NCBI RefSeq assembly: GCF_012726265.1
Contig: NZ_JAASAG010000003.1
Span: 422,522-486,521 of the forward strand
Direction: 5' to 3'
DNA from: Streptomyces sp. HNM0575
Lineage (GTDB): Bacteria > Actinomycetota > Actinomycetes > Streptomycetales > Streptomycetaceae
Length of the DNA: 64,000 nt
In this document: positions 1 to 10,719 of the stretch, one piece after another
Layout: each line of letters opens with the position of its first letter
How positions within the stretch are numbered: the stretch's first letter is position 1
Made by a program: the position numbers and the translations under genes
The notes under the pieces: generated by a model
What the model saw: only the letters and a program-made list of their open reading frames with translations
Told to the model about the DNA's origin: nothing
The model's database searches: none

Positions 1-2
1 CC

Positions 3-143
3 GTCGCCGTCGTGCTCTCCTCCCTCTACCCCGTGATCCCCGTGCTGCTCGGGCTCACGTTGCTGCACGAGCGGCCCGCCCCGCTCCAGACCGTCGGACT
101 GCTCGCCGCCGCCGTGGCCGTCGTGCTGCTGACCGCCGGCTGA
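3..143 (+). CDS. EamA/DMT-family transporter, C-terminal fragment
   Basis: The frame enters from outside the window; the last 46 residues and a TGA stop are visible. They form two hydrophobic segments joined by a short polar loop (LHERPAP). This is how the last repeat of EamA-type drug/metabolite transporters ends, so I read it as the tail of an inner-membrane exporter or permease. Substrate cannot be inferred from this fragment. A small unrelated membrane protein is possible, but the helix, HER-type loop and final helix are characteristic of EamA. Confidence 0.7.
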   Translation, partial: VAVVLSSLYPVIPVLLGLTLLHERPAPLQTVGLLAAAVAVVLLTAG

Positions 144-174
144 CCGCACGGGCGGCGGCCCGCTGCCGGTCAGC

Positions 175-210
175 CGCCGGTCACATCGCCGGTCACATCG
201 CCGGTCACAT
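175..210. repeat. 12-bp tandem repeat, three perfect copies
   Basis: The unit CGCCGGTCACAT occurs three times head to tail between the transporter stop and clpC, followed by a partial copy. It has no open reading frame of its own. It is the first of several short-period arrays in this window. It could be a slippage product or a binding site; nothing decides between these. Confidence 0.8.
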
Positions 211-346
211 CGGCGGACGTCGTCCGTAGCCGCCCGGCACCGCCCGCCCACGTGTCGTGCGGCCGTACGAGGGAACCCCGCACCGGAAGCTTGATGCAGC
301 CGACACAGCGTGGCCCGGTGAGATCGGGTCAGCGGGACGGACACCT

Positions 347-3013
<2,667 letters not shown>

Positions 3014-3141
3014 TGAACTCCCAGGCACCCGCCGGGCGTTGCACCGCCCGCCCGGGCCGCCGCCCGGTCACCGCCCGGCCCTCCGTCCGGGCTCATGTAC
3101 GTACGACACGGGTCCCGTCGGGCCCCGCCGAGGAGGCGATG

Positions 3142-3435
3142 ATGCCGCTGACCTTCCGCCGGAGCATCCGGATACTGCCCGGGGTCCGGCTGAACATCAA
3201 CCGCAGGTCGTGGTCGGTGACCACGGGCGGCGCCTGGGGACCGCGCCGCACGTTCAGCTCCACGGGGCGCCGCACGACCTCGATGGACCTGCCGGGCCCT
3301 CTCGGGTACCGGCACACCACCGCCCGCGGCAGCCGTCGGCGCAGCAGGAGCAGCAGCGGGTACGGAGTTGGGGACGGGGGCCGGAGCACCGCGGGCCGCA
3401 TCCTCGGCCTGCTGGGCAGGCGCGGGCGCGGCTGA
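3142..3435 (+). CDS. DUF4236 domain protein
   Basis: This small basic protein of 97 residues carries the DUF4236 pattern at its N-terminus: FRRSIRILPGVRLNI, then a SVTTGG turn and a GRRTTSM strand before a PGPLGY turn. The rest is Arg/Ser-rich and looks disordered. A perfect AGGAGG at 3131-3136 sits 5 bases from the ATG at 3142; the adjacent ATG at 3139 is also in frame. The family's function is unknown; members are small beta-rich proteins found widely in bacteria and phages. It is convergent with the ANTAR gene. Confidence 0.75.
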   Translation: MPLTFRRSIRILPGVRLNINRRSWSVTTGGAWGPRRTFSSTGRRTTSMDLPGPLGYRHTTARGSRRRSRSSSGYGVGDGGRSTAGRILGLLGRRGRG

Positions 3436-3462
3436 CGGCTCAGGACCGGCTGACGGCTCAGG
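3429..3462. repeat. 18-bp direct duplication across two convergent stop codons
   Basis: CGGCTGACGGCTCAGG appears at 3429-3444 and again at 3447-3462, an 18-bp period. The first copy carries the TGA of the DUF4236 gene. The second carries the reverse-strand TGA of the ANTAR gene. It looks like a recent small tandem duplication at the gene junction. Confidence 0.8.
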
Positions 3463-4192
3463 GCCGCTGCTTCGCGCCGGGGATCTCGCCGGTCTCGGTG
3501 ACCGTGCGCACGATCTCGCGCAGCTTGGTGTTCCGGTCCTGCGAGCTCTTCTTCAGCACGGCGAACGCCTGGTCCTCGTCGAGCTTGTAGCGCTCCATGA
3601 CGATGCCGATGGCTTCGCCGATGTTGTGGCGCGACTCCATCGCGGAGTGCAGCTGCGCGTACGTACGGGCGCTGGAGAAGGCGACGGCCGCGTGCGAGGC
3701 GAGCAGCCAGCCGACGTGCTCGGAGCGCTCGGTGAAGGCGTTCGGGACGGAGGAGTAGAGGTCGAGAGCGCCGAGTTCGTCGTCGTCGGTGTAGAGCAGG
3801 AAGCCCATCATGGAGCCGACGCCCAGCTTCCGTGCCTCGGGGGCGTAGCGGGGCCAGCGTCTGACCCTCTCGGTCATGTCCGCGACGCGGTAGACCTCCT
3901 CCGGCTGGCGGGCGGCGTCGAAGCACGGCCCCTCGCCCAACTCGCCCTGCAACCGGTCCGAGGCCCGCACCACCTGGCTGGTCGTGGCCAGCGTGCTGAC
4001 CTTCTTGTCCTCCACCGTCATCACGCCCGCCGCCTCACAGCCGGGCACCAGGTCCACCGCGTGCGCCACGACGCTGTCCAGCGTCTTCTGCACCGACCCC
4101 TGTGAGAGCAGGTCGCGGGCCATATGGGCCAGGCCTGTGGCGAACTCCTCCAGCTCCTCGTTCGTCACTCCCGTCCCCTTCTCGCTCGTCAC
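3458..4192 (-). CDS. GAF-ANTAR domain transcription antiterminator
   Basis: A GAF-type sensor domain (about 30-172) is followed by a C-terminal ANTAR RNA-binding domain (about 178-235). The ANTAR helix pattern is clear: a basic stretch ending in SRHNIGEAIGIVMERYKLDEDQAFAVL. ANTAR proteins bind paired RNA hairpins and relieve transcription termination; the GAF part probably senses a small ligand or redox state. The chosen GTG at 4192 has GGAGGG upstream. A second GTG at 4168 (VTNEELEEF) also has a purine-rich leader and cannot be excluded. No response-regulator receiver domain is present. The target RNAs are not obvious in the neighbourhood. Confidence 0.82.
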   Translation of the reverse strand: MTSEKGTGVTNEELEEFATGLAHMARDLLSQGSVQKTLDSVVAHAVDLVPGCEAAGVMTVEDKKVSTLATTSQVVRASDRLQGELGEGPCFDAARQPEEVYRVADMTERVRRWPRYAPEARKLGVGSMMGFLLYTDDDELGALDLYSSVPNAFTERSEHVGWLLASHAAVAFSSARTYAQLHSAMESRHNIGEAIGIVMERYKLDEDQAFAVLKKSSQDRNTKLREIVRTVTETGEIPGAKQRP

Positions 4193-4272
4193 CGGCGGAC
4201 CCTCCCCGGCCGTGCCACGGTACGCCCTGCCCGGGAGCGGCCCCGGCGGGGAGCCGTGCGCTGCTTCCTGCG

Positions 4273-5151
4273 CTACTTCAGCAGCCGTGACATCCGGCGG
4301 TCCGCGAGCGGCTTGCCGCCGGTCTGGCAGGTCGCGCAGTACTGGAGAGAGCTGTCGCTGAACGAGACCTCGCGCACGGTGTCGCCGCACACGGGGCACG
4401 GCTGCCCCGTACGCCCGTGCACCCGCAGCCCCGTCTTCTTCTCCGCCTTCAGCTCGCCGGCGGCGAGCCCGCGTGAGCGCTCGACGGCCTCGCGGAGCGT
4501 GGTGCGCAGCGCCTCGTAGAGCCCGGTGACCTCCTCCTCGGAGAGCTCACCGGCGATCTTGAACGGTGAGAGGAGGGCGGCGTGCAGGATCTCGTCGGAA
4601 TAGGCGTTGCCGACGCCCGCGATCACGCTCTGGTCACGCAGCAGCCCCTTGATCCGGTGCCGTTCGCCGCGCAGCAGACCGGCGAAGACCTCCCGTGTGA
4701 AGCCGTCCGCGAGCGGGTCGGGGCCGAGCCGTGCCACACCCGGCACCTGGGACGGATCGTGTACGCAGTAGACCGCGAGGCGCTTGCGGGTGCCGGCCTC
4801 CGTGAGGTCGAACCCGCCGCCGTCGCCGCCCTGTTCGGGCCCGGCCAGGGACAGCCGCAGCGCCAGCGGGCCCTTGCCCGGGCGGGGCGGCCCCGGCGGC
4901 ACCGAGTCCCGCCAGCGCAGCCATCCGGCCCTGGCCAGGTGCACGACCAGATGGAGACCGCCGGCCTCCATGTCGAGGAACTTCCCGTGTCGGGAGACAC
5001 CCGTGAAGACCTGGCCCTCCAGCGCGGACGGCTGCGGCTCGTAGGTCTTGAGGACGCTGACGGCCACCGGCGTCACGCGCTCCACCGAGCGCCCCTTGAG
5101 GCGGTCGTCGAGGAAGTCGCGCAGCGCCTCGACCTCGGGCAGTTCCGGCAT
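4273..5151 (-). CDS. Fpg/Nei-family DNA glycosylase-like protein
   Basis: This family removes oxidised bases and nicks the DNA. The protein starts MPELPEVE, giving the mature N-terminal proline and the Glu that act in catalysis. It has the HGK lysine of the N-terminal domain, the helix-two-turn-helix motif (GVGNAYSDEILHAA) and a C-terminal zinc finger C-x2-C-x16-C-x2-C. Length (292 aa) is normal. The start is fixed by GGAGGAGAC directly before the ATG. One oddity: the zinc-finger hairpin reads DSSLQYC, where classic Fpg/Nei proteins have an Arg five residues before the third Cys. That Arg normally contacts the damaged-strand phosphate. Specificity (Fpg-like, Nei-like or other) is therefore open. 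Confidence 0.85.
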   Translation of the reverse strand: MPELPEVEALRDFLDDRLKGRSVERVTPVAVSVLKTYEPQPSALEGQVFTGVSRHGKFLDMEAGGLHLVVHLARAGWLRWRDSVPPGPPRPGKGPLALRLSLAGPEQGGDGGGFDLTEAGTRKRLAVYCVHDPSQVPGVARLGPDPLADGFTREVFAGLLRGERHRIKGLLRDQSVIAGVGNAYSDEILHAALLSPFKIAGELSEEEVTGLYEALRTTLREAVERSRGLAAGELKAEKKTGLRVHGRTGQPCPVCGDTVREVSFSDSSLQYCATCQTGGKPLADRRMSRLLK

Positions 5152-5244
5152 GTCTCCTCCTGGACTTCCCCGCGCCGTGCGGTGCGGGCCGGCCGGCACC
5201 GGCCGATCCGGTCGAGCCGGACCGGCCGGTGCCCGCCCCCGGCG

Positions 5245-5670
5245 TCAGCCGAACTTGGCGGTCAGGGTGATGGTCGTGCCCGAAAGGGCCTGTGAGACCG
5301 GGCAGTTGGCCTTGGCCTCCTCGGCCGCGGCGACGAAGGCGGCCTCGTCGATGCCGGGAACCTCGCCCTGCACGGTGATGTGGATGCCGGTGATCCCGGT
5401 GCCGGGCTGGAAGTCCACGTCGGCCTGCGTGCTGAGCCGGGTGGGAGGGGTGCCCGCCGAGTTGAGCCCGTTGGAGAGCGCCATCGAGAAGCAGCTGGAG
5501 TGCGCGGCCGCGATCAGCTCCTCGGGGCTCGTCCTCCCGTTGGGCTCCTCGGCGCGCGACGCCCATGTGACCGCCTGCGTGACGATTCCGGACGAGTCGA
5601 AGGTGACCTCGCCCGAGCCGTTCTTCAGATCCCCGTGCCACACGGTGTGTGCGGTGCGTGTCGTCGCCAT
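5245..5670 (-). CDS. osmC: OsmC/Ohr-family thiol peroxidase
   Basis: The protein (141 aa) has the OsmC fold signature with both reactive cysteines: Cys60 in HSSCFSMAL and Cys123 in NCPVSQAL. These proteins reduce organic hydroperoxides in the cytoplasm using Cys-Cys cycling. The N-terminal beta-hairpin ends at a TSPEELIAAAH helix, typical of OsmC rather than Ohr. GAGGAG lies 7 bases from the ATG. It is followed on the same strand by the Fpg/Nei-family gene, which suggests a stress or repair context, although 93 bases separate them. Confidence 0.88.
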   Translation of the reverse strand: MATTRTAHTVWHGDLKNGSGEVTFDSSGIVTQAVTWASRAEEPNGRTSPEELIAAAHSSCFSMALSNGLNSAGTPPTRLSTQADVDFQPGTGITGIHITVQGEVPGIDEAAFVAAAEEAKANCPVSQALSGTTITLTAKFG

Positions 5671-5941
5671 CGTCGTACTCCTCGTCGACTGTCTGTCCTT
5701 ACCAGTGTGCAGGGTGCGTCAGCTGCCGCGCCCGGCCCCGATCCTCCGTCGGCGGGCGCCGTCGGCGCCGGGGCGACGCGCCGGTGCGGGGCCCGGGCGC
5801 GCACGCCGCGCGATGCACTCGTGCGGTGACCCGCTGCGACCGACCGGTGCCCGACAGCGGTCCGTTCACGGTACTGTGCGCCGCGTTACGGGTATCGGAA
5901 CGAATGAGCGATACGCGACCGGACGGCAGAAGGAGTGCATC

Positions 5942-6493
5942 GTGATCAAAGGCGTCGACGTCTCGTCGTACCAACCTTCCGACTACAGCACGAAAGGGCT
6001 CGACTTCGTCTTCATCAAGATCACGGAAGGCACCTCGTATGTGAACCCGAAATGGGTCGACCAGCGCCAGACCGCTCGTGACGCCGAACTCGTCACCGGC
6101 TTCTACCACTTCGGCCGTGCCGGCAGCATGAAGAAGCAGGCCGACTACTTCATGTCGAAGATCAACCTGGTCAAGGGCGACATGCTCGTACTGGACTGGG
6201 AGGACTCCGAGGTCACCAACGCCGAGAAGGACGAGTGGATCAAGTACGTACAGAAGGAGCGCCCACACACCAGGGTGCTGCTGTACTGCAACACCAACTT
6301 CTGGTTCAACCACGACACCACGTCGTTCGCCGGCGACGGCCTTTGGATAGCGCACTACAACGGCAAGCCGGGCAAGCCCGGGATCGAGCACTCGTGGCGC
6401 TTCCACCAGTACACGAACGACCCGATCGACACGAACACGGGACACTTCGACAGCCGTGCCGACTTGCGCAAGTGGACGCACAAGGAGCCCTAG
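5942..6493 (+). CDS. Glycoside hydrolase family 25 (lysozyme-like), no signal peptide
   Basis: This is a single-domain GH25 barrel of 183 aa. GVDVSSYQ at the N-terminus supplies Asp6, and LDWED gives the catalytic Asp85-x-Glu87 pair. FVFIKITEG, GFYHFGRA and WIAHYN are further family strands. GH25 enzymes cleave the MurNAc-GlcNAc bond of peptidoglycan. AAGGAG lies 6 bases before the GTG at 5942, which fixes the start. There is no signal peptide, membrane segment or cell-wall-binding repeat, so its route to the wall is unclear. It could leak out on lysis, use a holin-like or contractile device, or act on cytoplasmic fragments. No phage genes surround it. Confidence 0.85.
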   Translation: MIKGVDVSSYQPSDYSTKGLDFVFIKITEGTSYVNPKWVDQRQTARDAELVTGFYHFGRAGSMKKQADYFMSKINLVKGDMLVLDWEDSEVTNAEKDEWIKYVQKERPHTRVLLYCNTNFWFNHDTTSFAGDGLWIAHYNGKPGKPGIEHSWRFHQYTNDPIDTNTGHFDSRADLRKWTHKEP

Positions 6494-6628
6494 CCGTACG
6501 GGAGTCGAGCGGGGAGCCGGGCCGCGGGCCGGCCTTCGCCCCCGCCGGGTCCGGATGAGCCGGGGCCTCTCGGGGCTCCCGCTCACCCGGGCGCGACAGG
6601 CGGTGCCGAATGCGGATAACCTCCCGTC

Positions 6629-7129
6629 ATGCCGGAAGCCAACATAAGCCCGCCGACCGACGACGAGACGACCGCACGGGCGGCCGGGGAGTTCGGCGAA
6701 GCCGGGGATTCAGCAGACCTCGACAACGCGACCGACGTCGGGAACGCGGCTGACTTCGAGAACGCGACCGATGTCGAGGACGCGACCGACGTTGAGGACG
6801 CAGCCCACGTCGACGACGACACCGCCGACGTCGGGGATGCCGAGGACGTGCATGAGGACGCGCACACGGGCCTGACGCCGCGGCAGGCACGCAGGATCCG
6901 CATCGTCGTCTCGGGCGTCGTCATGGTGGCGGTGGCCGTCGCCCTCGTCGTGCGGCTGCGCAGCGCACCCTCCGTACTCACCGTCGGCTTCTACGGGATC
7001 GCGCTCATCCTCTCGGGCGTCGCCATAGGACTCAGCCGCCGCGGCCGCACCCGGGTCGCAACGGGCGTGCTGGCACTGGGATTTGCGGCGGTGGGCCTGG
7101 CCGAATGGCTTCTCGCGTCCGTCGAGTGA
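6629..7129 (+). CDS. Small membrane protein with acidic hexapeptide repeats
   Basis: An acidic N-terminus (residues 1-80) precedes a short basic stretch (RQARRIR) and two or three hydrophobic segments (about 91-108, 115-131, 143-158). The basic stretch before the first helix predicts a cytoplasmic acidic domain. The helix pattern resembles DUF3017-like small actinobacterial membrane proteins, but I cannot assign it with certainty. Residues 30-65 are six imperfect copies of a hexapeptide such as DVEDAT, encoded by 18-bp DNA repeats. The start codon has a poor ribosome binding site. Function unknown. Confidence 0.65.
   Translation: MPEANISPPTDDETTARAAGEFGEAGDSADLDNATDVGNAADFENATDVEDATDVEDAAHVDDDTADVGDAEDVHEDAHTGLTPRQARRIRIVVSGVVMVAVAVALVVRLRSAPSVLTVGFYGIALILSGVAIGLSRRGRTRVATGVLALGFAAVGLAEWLLASVE
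6716..6823 (+). repeat. 18-bp in-frame tandem repeat encoding acidic hexapeptides
   Basis: Six consecutive 18-bp units encode DLDNAT, DVGNAA, DFENAT, DVEDAT, DVEDAA and HVDDDT. The DNA copies differ mostly by single substitutions, so it is an old, partly decayed expansion kept in frame. Confidence 0.8.
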
Positions 7130-7177
7130 CCCGATGATCCGGGGTGCGGGCGCCACGGTGCGTAATAGGGTGACCGC

Positions 7178-8074
7178 ATGAGCGACGAGCTGCCCGAGAT
7201 GCGCGCTTCGGATGCGGAGCGAGAGCGCGTCGCCGAGGTACTGCGCGAGGCGCTGGCCGAGGGCCGGCTCGGCATGGAGGAGTTCCAGGAACGGCTCGAC
7301 GACACCTACCGGGCCCGCACGCGCGGTGAGTTGGTCCCCCTCGTACGGGATCTGCCGCACTACGAGAGCCAGAACGCCGCCGCGAGCGCGGTGCCTCAGG
7401 AGGCGCGGGCGGCGGAGGGCTCCGCGGCTCCGTCACTGCGCAAGAAGCGCCGCTGGGCCGAGCGGATCGGCGGAAGGGCCACGTCACGCTGGGGCGTCGG
7501 CATCATGGGCGGGTTCGGGCGCAAGGGGGAGTGGACGGTCCCGCGTGTCTTCACGGGCGTCGGCCTCATGGGCGGCGGCGAACTCGACCTGCGGGACGCC
7601 CGGTTCGAGGAACGGGACGTGGTGATCCGCTGCTTCGCGCTGATGGGCGGCTTCAGCGTCACCGTGCCGCCGGGGGTGGGCGTCGAGGTGCGCGGCGTGG
7701 GCATCATGGGCGGATTCGACTCCTCAGCCTCCGGACTCGCCGAACCCGAGGCACCGCGAGTGGTGATCACCGGCCTCGCGGTGATGGGCGGCGTCGGAGT
7801 CGAGCGGAAGCTCCCGCGCGACGAGAAGCTTCAACTGCGCGCCGAACGACGTGAACGGCGCGAACTGGAGCGCAGGGAAAGGCGGGAGGACCGCCGGGAG
7901 AGCCGGGAGCGCAGGCGCGGACACGGCGGCCCGCACGGTCCGCACGGCGAGTACCGCGGAATCGAAAGGCACCACGGAAGCGAGAGGCGCCGCGCGAGCG
8001 AAAGGCGTCGCGGGGGCGAAGGGCGCGACGGAGACGACGGGTACGGGGGACGGTCCGGCGGCAAGTCGCTGTAG
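7178..8074 (+). CDS. DUF1707 / LiaF-like envelope-stress protein
   Basis: The N-terminus (about 6-58) is a DUF1707 domain, with the RASDAERERVAEVLREA helix and GRLGMEEFQERLD. Residues about 100-210 carry a LiaF C-terminal-like beta-solenoid. Its four turns each have an MGG motif: GIMGGF, GLMGGG, ALMGGF and GIMGGF, and then AVMGGV. LiaF-type proteins modulate cell-wall-antibiotic-sensing kinases, and DUF1707 proteins are widespread in actinobacteria. The last 80 residues are extremely Arg/Glu-rich (ERRERRE type) and likely disordered. No transmembrane helix is visible, unlike true LiaF. AGGGTGA precedes the ATG. Confidence 0.8.
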   Translation: MSDELPEMRASDAERERVAEVLREALAEGRLGMEEFQERLDDTYRARTRGELVPLVRDLPHYESQNAAASAVPQEARAAEGSAAPSLRKKRRWAERIGGRATSRWGVGIMGGFGRKGEWTVPRVFTGVGLMGGGELDLRDARFEERDVVIRCFALMGGFSVTVPPGVGVEVRGVGIMGGFDSSASGLAEPEAPRVVITGLAVMGGVGVERKLPRDEKLQLRAERRERRELERRERREDRRESRERRRGHGGPHGPHGEYRGIERHHGSERRRASERRRGGEGRDGDDGYGGRSGGKSL

Positions 8075-8181
8075 AGCGGGCCGACCGCCCGCCCGTCACG
8101 ACCGCAGGACCGTCACAACCGTCAGGACCGCACGTCCGGCAGCCCGTCCCGCCTGTGCCGCTCTCCGCCACGCCGCTGGTG

Positions 8182-9792
8182 TCACCACCAGGCGGCCGGA
8201 TCGGCTCCCGGAGCACCGGCCGGCCGTGACCAGTCGGAGGCCGAACCCTCGTAGCCGACCGGCGGCAGCACATAACGCAGCCTCCCCAGCGGGCTGTCCG
8301 TCTCCCTCAGCCAGGCAGCCGGGTCGGCCTCGTCGGCGGTGCCGGGCAGGTGTCCGGGGTCCTCGTCATGGGTGCCGGGCCCGGATGTGGCGGCCCGGGT
8401 CTGTGCTGCCGGGTCTCCCAGCAGCCAGCCGGCGGTCTGCGCGAGCGCGGCCCGTACGAGCCTGGCGCCGGACCGCCCGCGCCGCTGTTCGGTGAGGGCC
8501 CTCATCACGGCGGCGGCGAGCAGATAGCCGGTGCCGTGATCGAGGGCCTGCGCGGGCAGCGCTCCCGGGATCTCCTCGCCCGACTCGTCCCGCCGGCCTT
8601 CGAGCAGCGAGATTCCGGTCGCCGCCTGTACGAGGCTGTCGAAACCGCGCCGCCGGTGCCACGGCCCGTAGGCGCCCCACGCGCTGAGCTGGCCGACGAT
8701 CACTCCGGGCCGCCGGTCGGCGAGCGATTCCGGGGCGAGCCCGAACCGGTCGAGCGCGCCGGGGCGGTAGCCCGTGACGACGACGTCCGCTGCCGACAGC
8801 AGCTCCTCGAAGGCCGCCTGCCCGGAGCGGGAGGACAGGTCCAGCAGCGTGGAACGCTTTCCCGAGCCCGTATCGGCGTGCGTATCGGGGTCCTCCGGAA
8901 GCTGCGGGGCGTCGATACGGAGCACGTCCGCACCGAAGAGCGCGAGAACCCGGGTGGCGACGGGGCCCGCGAGCACCCGCGTGAGATCCAGTACGCGAAC
9001 CCCGTGCAGCGGGCCCCGCCCGGCCGGCTCCGGCATCGGGCGCGGCGGGGTCTGGTCCATGCACACCGTGGTCAGCAGTGGGCGCTGCGAGATCTGGGCG
9101 CCTTGAGGATGCTCCGCCCATTCCTGCCGGGTGCGGACGGCGATGGCGAGGCCCCCGTTCGCGAGGACCGTCTCCTCGACGTCCGCGGTGTGGCGCCCGC
9201 CCAGTTCCGCGGCGACGATCTCCGCGAGCGCGTCGTCGTCGCGGCCGCCATCGGGGACGCCGAGGGCGGAGAGCAGCCGTGCCCGGTGGTGCGGGTAGTT
9301 GGCGTGGGTGCGCACCCAGCCGTCCCGCGTGCGCCAGAACCGCGACAGCGGGGAGAACCCCGCCGCTGCGCGCCCGTCCGTTCTCAGCAGACGCTCGCTG
9401 GTGAACGCGGCGGCCACCGCCCCGTCGTCCACGCGCACCTGCGGAACGGACGCCGTGCCGTCCCCGTCCCCTTCGGACCGTACGGACGACAGCTCCGCCG
9501 CCGCCAGCGAGCACACGGCGACCGATGCGCGGGCCAGCTCCAGCACGGGCAGCCGGGCCGGCAGTCCCGCACCCGATGTGTACGAGATCCGGTCGAGCAG
9601 TGCGCCGTCACCGCCGAGCGCGGCCCAGGCGTGCGCGCTGCCGGGCAGCGCGGAAGCGGAACCGGCCGTATCCGCGGGTGCCGGTGCCTCGGGCAGGTCC
9701 GCCGCCAGGGCGTCACTGCCGAGGCGGTCCGCCGGGCCGGCGGGGGCTGCTGTACCGACTGCCGTTGGTGAAGATCGTTCCATGACCGGCAT
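8182..9792 (-). CDS. CoA-transferase family III (CaiB/BaiF) protein, unusual domain order
   Basis: Residues about 265-460 are a family III CoA-transferase large domain: GVRVLDLTRVLAGPVATR, FGADVLRID, VVTGYRPGALDRFG and an Asp in ALDHGTGYLLA at the position of the catalytic Asp. The first 240 residues resemble the part that normally follows it, including FWRTRDGWVRTHANYPHHR. The protein therefore looks circularly permuted, or a duplication that lost pieces. The family moves CoA between carboxylic acids or isomerises acyl-CoAs. ATGs at 9792 and 9783 are both possible; neither has a good ribosome binding site. It lies alone, downstream of the DeoR gene on the same strand and 120 bases away. Substrate unknown. 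Confidence 0.72.
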   Translation of the reverse strand: MPVMERSSPTAVGTAAPAGPADRLGSDALAADLPEAPAPADTAGSASALPGSAHAWAALGGDGALLDRISYTSGAGLPARLPVLELARASVAVCSLAAAELSSVRSEGDGDGTASVPQVRVDDGAVAAAFTSERLLRTDGRAAAGFSPLSRFWRTRDGWVRTHANYPHHRARLLSALGVPDGGRDDDALAEIVAAELGGRHTADVEETVLANGGLAIAVRTRQEWAEHPQGAQISQRPLLTTVCMDQTPPRPMPEPAGRGPLHGVRVLDLTRVLAGPVATRVLALFGADVLRIDAPQLPEDPDTHADTGSGKRSTLLDLSSRSGQAAFEELLSAADVVVTGYRPGALDRFGLAPESLADRRPGVIVGQLSAWGAYGPWHRRRGFDSLVQAATGISLLEGRRDESGEEIPGALPAQALDHGTGYLLAAAVMRALTEQRRGRSGARLVRAALAQTAGWLLGDPAAQTRAATSGPGTHDEDPGHLPGTADEADPAAWLRETDSPLGRLRYVLPPVGYEGSASDWSRPAGAPGADPAAWW

Positions 9793-9912
9793 TCTGGCAC
9801 CGGTCCAGTGCTCTCCGGTGGTAACGGAGGCTGAGGTCAGCCGCGCCGCCGCGCACGGCCTGCCGGAGCCACCGGGTCGGAGCCCCGTGGGCGTACGGAC
9901 TCGCTCGTGCCC

Positions 9913-10719
9913 TCAGCCGCTTGCCATCGGCGGGGCGGCTGCCAGCACATGCAGCCCTTGGTCGGTGAACTCCTGCCGTGACTCCTCATCCATCCCCGTG
10001 TCCGTTATCAGCGTGTCGAAGACGTCCGCGCCGCCGACGCGGGCGAAGCAGCGAAGCCCCAGCTTGGAGGAGTCCGCGACCATCACGGCACGCGCCGCCC
10101 GCTCGGCCATCAGCCTGTTCGTCGTCGCCTCGGCCTCGTCGTGGACGGTGCCGCCCCACTGCGTGTCCACGGCGTTCACGCCGATGAAGGCGATGTCCAG
10201 GGTGAGTTGGCGGAGCACCGACTCGCTGTAGGGGCCGGTGAGTTCGAACGAGCGGGAGTGCGCGACACCGCCGGTCAGCACGATCTTGATCTGCGGGCGG
10301 ACCGCCAACTCGTACGCGATGTTGAGGGAGTTGGTGACGATCGTCAGACACGGGTCGGGCCCCGTCTCCGCGAACTCCGGTCTCGTGGCGACAGCGCGGG
10401 CGATCTCCGTCGTCGTCGTGCCGCCGCTGAGCCCCACGGCGTCGCCGCGCGCGACCATGCCCGCCGCAGCCTCGGCGACGGCGTGCTTCTGCACGGCGTG
10501 GTGCCCCTGCTTGTAGCGGATCGGCAGGTCGTAGGTGACGGAGCTGAGCACCGCGCCGCCGCGGGTACGCGTCAGCAGCTGCTGCTCGGCCAGGGCGTCC
10601 ATGTCACGGCGCATCGTCGCCACCGACACCTCCAGCGACGTCGCCGCCTCGTCCACATCGAGGCGTCCCCTCTCACCGAGCAGTTCCAGCAGGGCGTTGA
10701 GCCTTTCGTGCCTCTTCAT
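9913..10719 (-). CDS. DeoR/GlpR-family sugar-phosphate-responsive repressor
   Basis: A DeoR winged helix (about 3-57: RLNALLELLGERGRLDVDEAA, then the recognition helix SVATMRRDMDAL) is followed by a DeoRC sensor domain (about 75-235). The sensor has the GLSGGTTTTE phosphate loop, TNSLNIAYEL and DIAFIGVNAVD. Family members are usually repressors released by a phosphorylated sugar intermediate. The start ATG overlaps the aldolase stop by 4 bases (ATGA at 10716-10719), so the two are translationally coupled. It probably regulates the SIS-aldolase operon it belongs to. A GGAGG lies 4 bases before the ATG. Confidence 0.88.
   Translation of the reverse strand: MKRHERLNALLELLGERGRLDVDEAATSLEVSVATMRRDMDALAEQQLLTRTRGGAVLSSVTYDLPIRYKQGHHAVQKHAVAEAAAGMVARGDAVGLSGGTTTTEIARAVATRPEFAETGPDPCLTIVTNSLNIAYELAVRPQIKIVLTGGVAHSRSFELTGPYSESVLRQLTLDIAFIGVNAVDTQWGGTVHDEAEATTNRLMAERAARAVMVADSSKLGLRCFARVGGADVFDTLITDTGMDEESRQEFTDQGLHVLAAAPPMASG

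Noticed and set aside
5942..6493. Prophage endolysin
   Set aside because: No holin, tail, integrase or other phage gene is nearby and the flanking genes are typical chromosomal ones.
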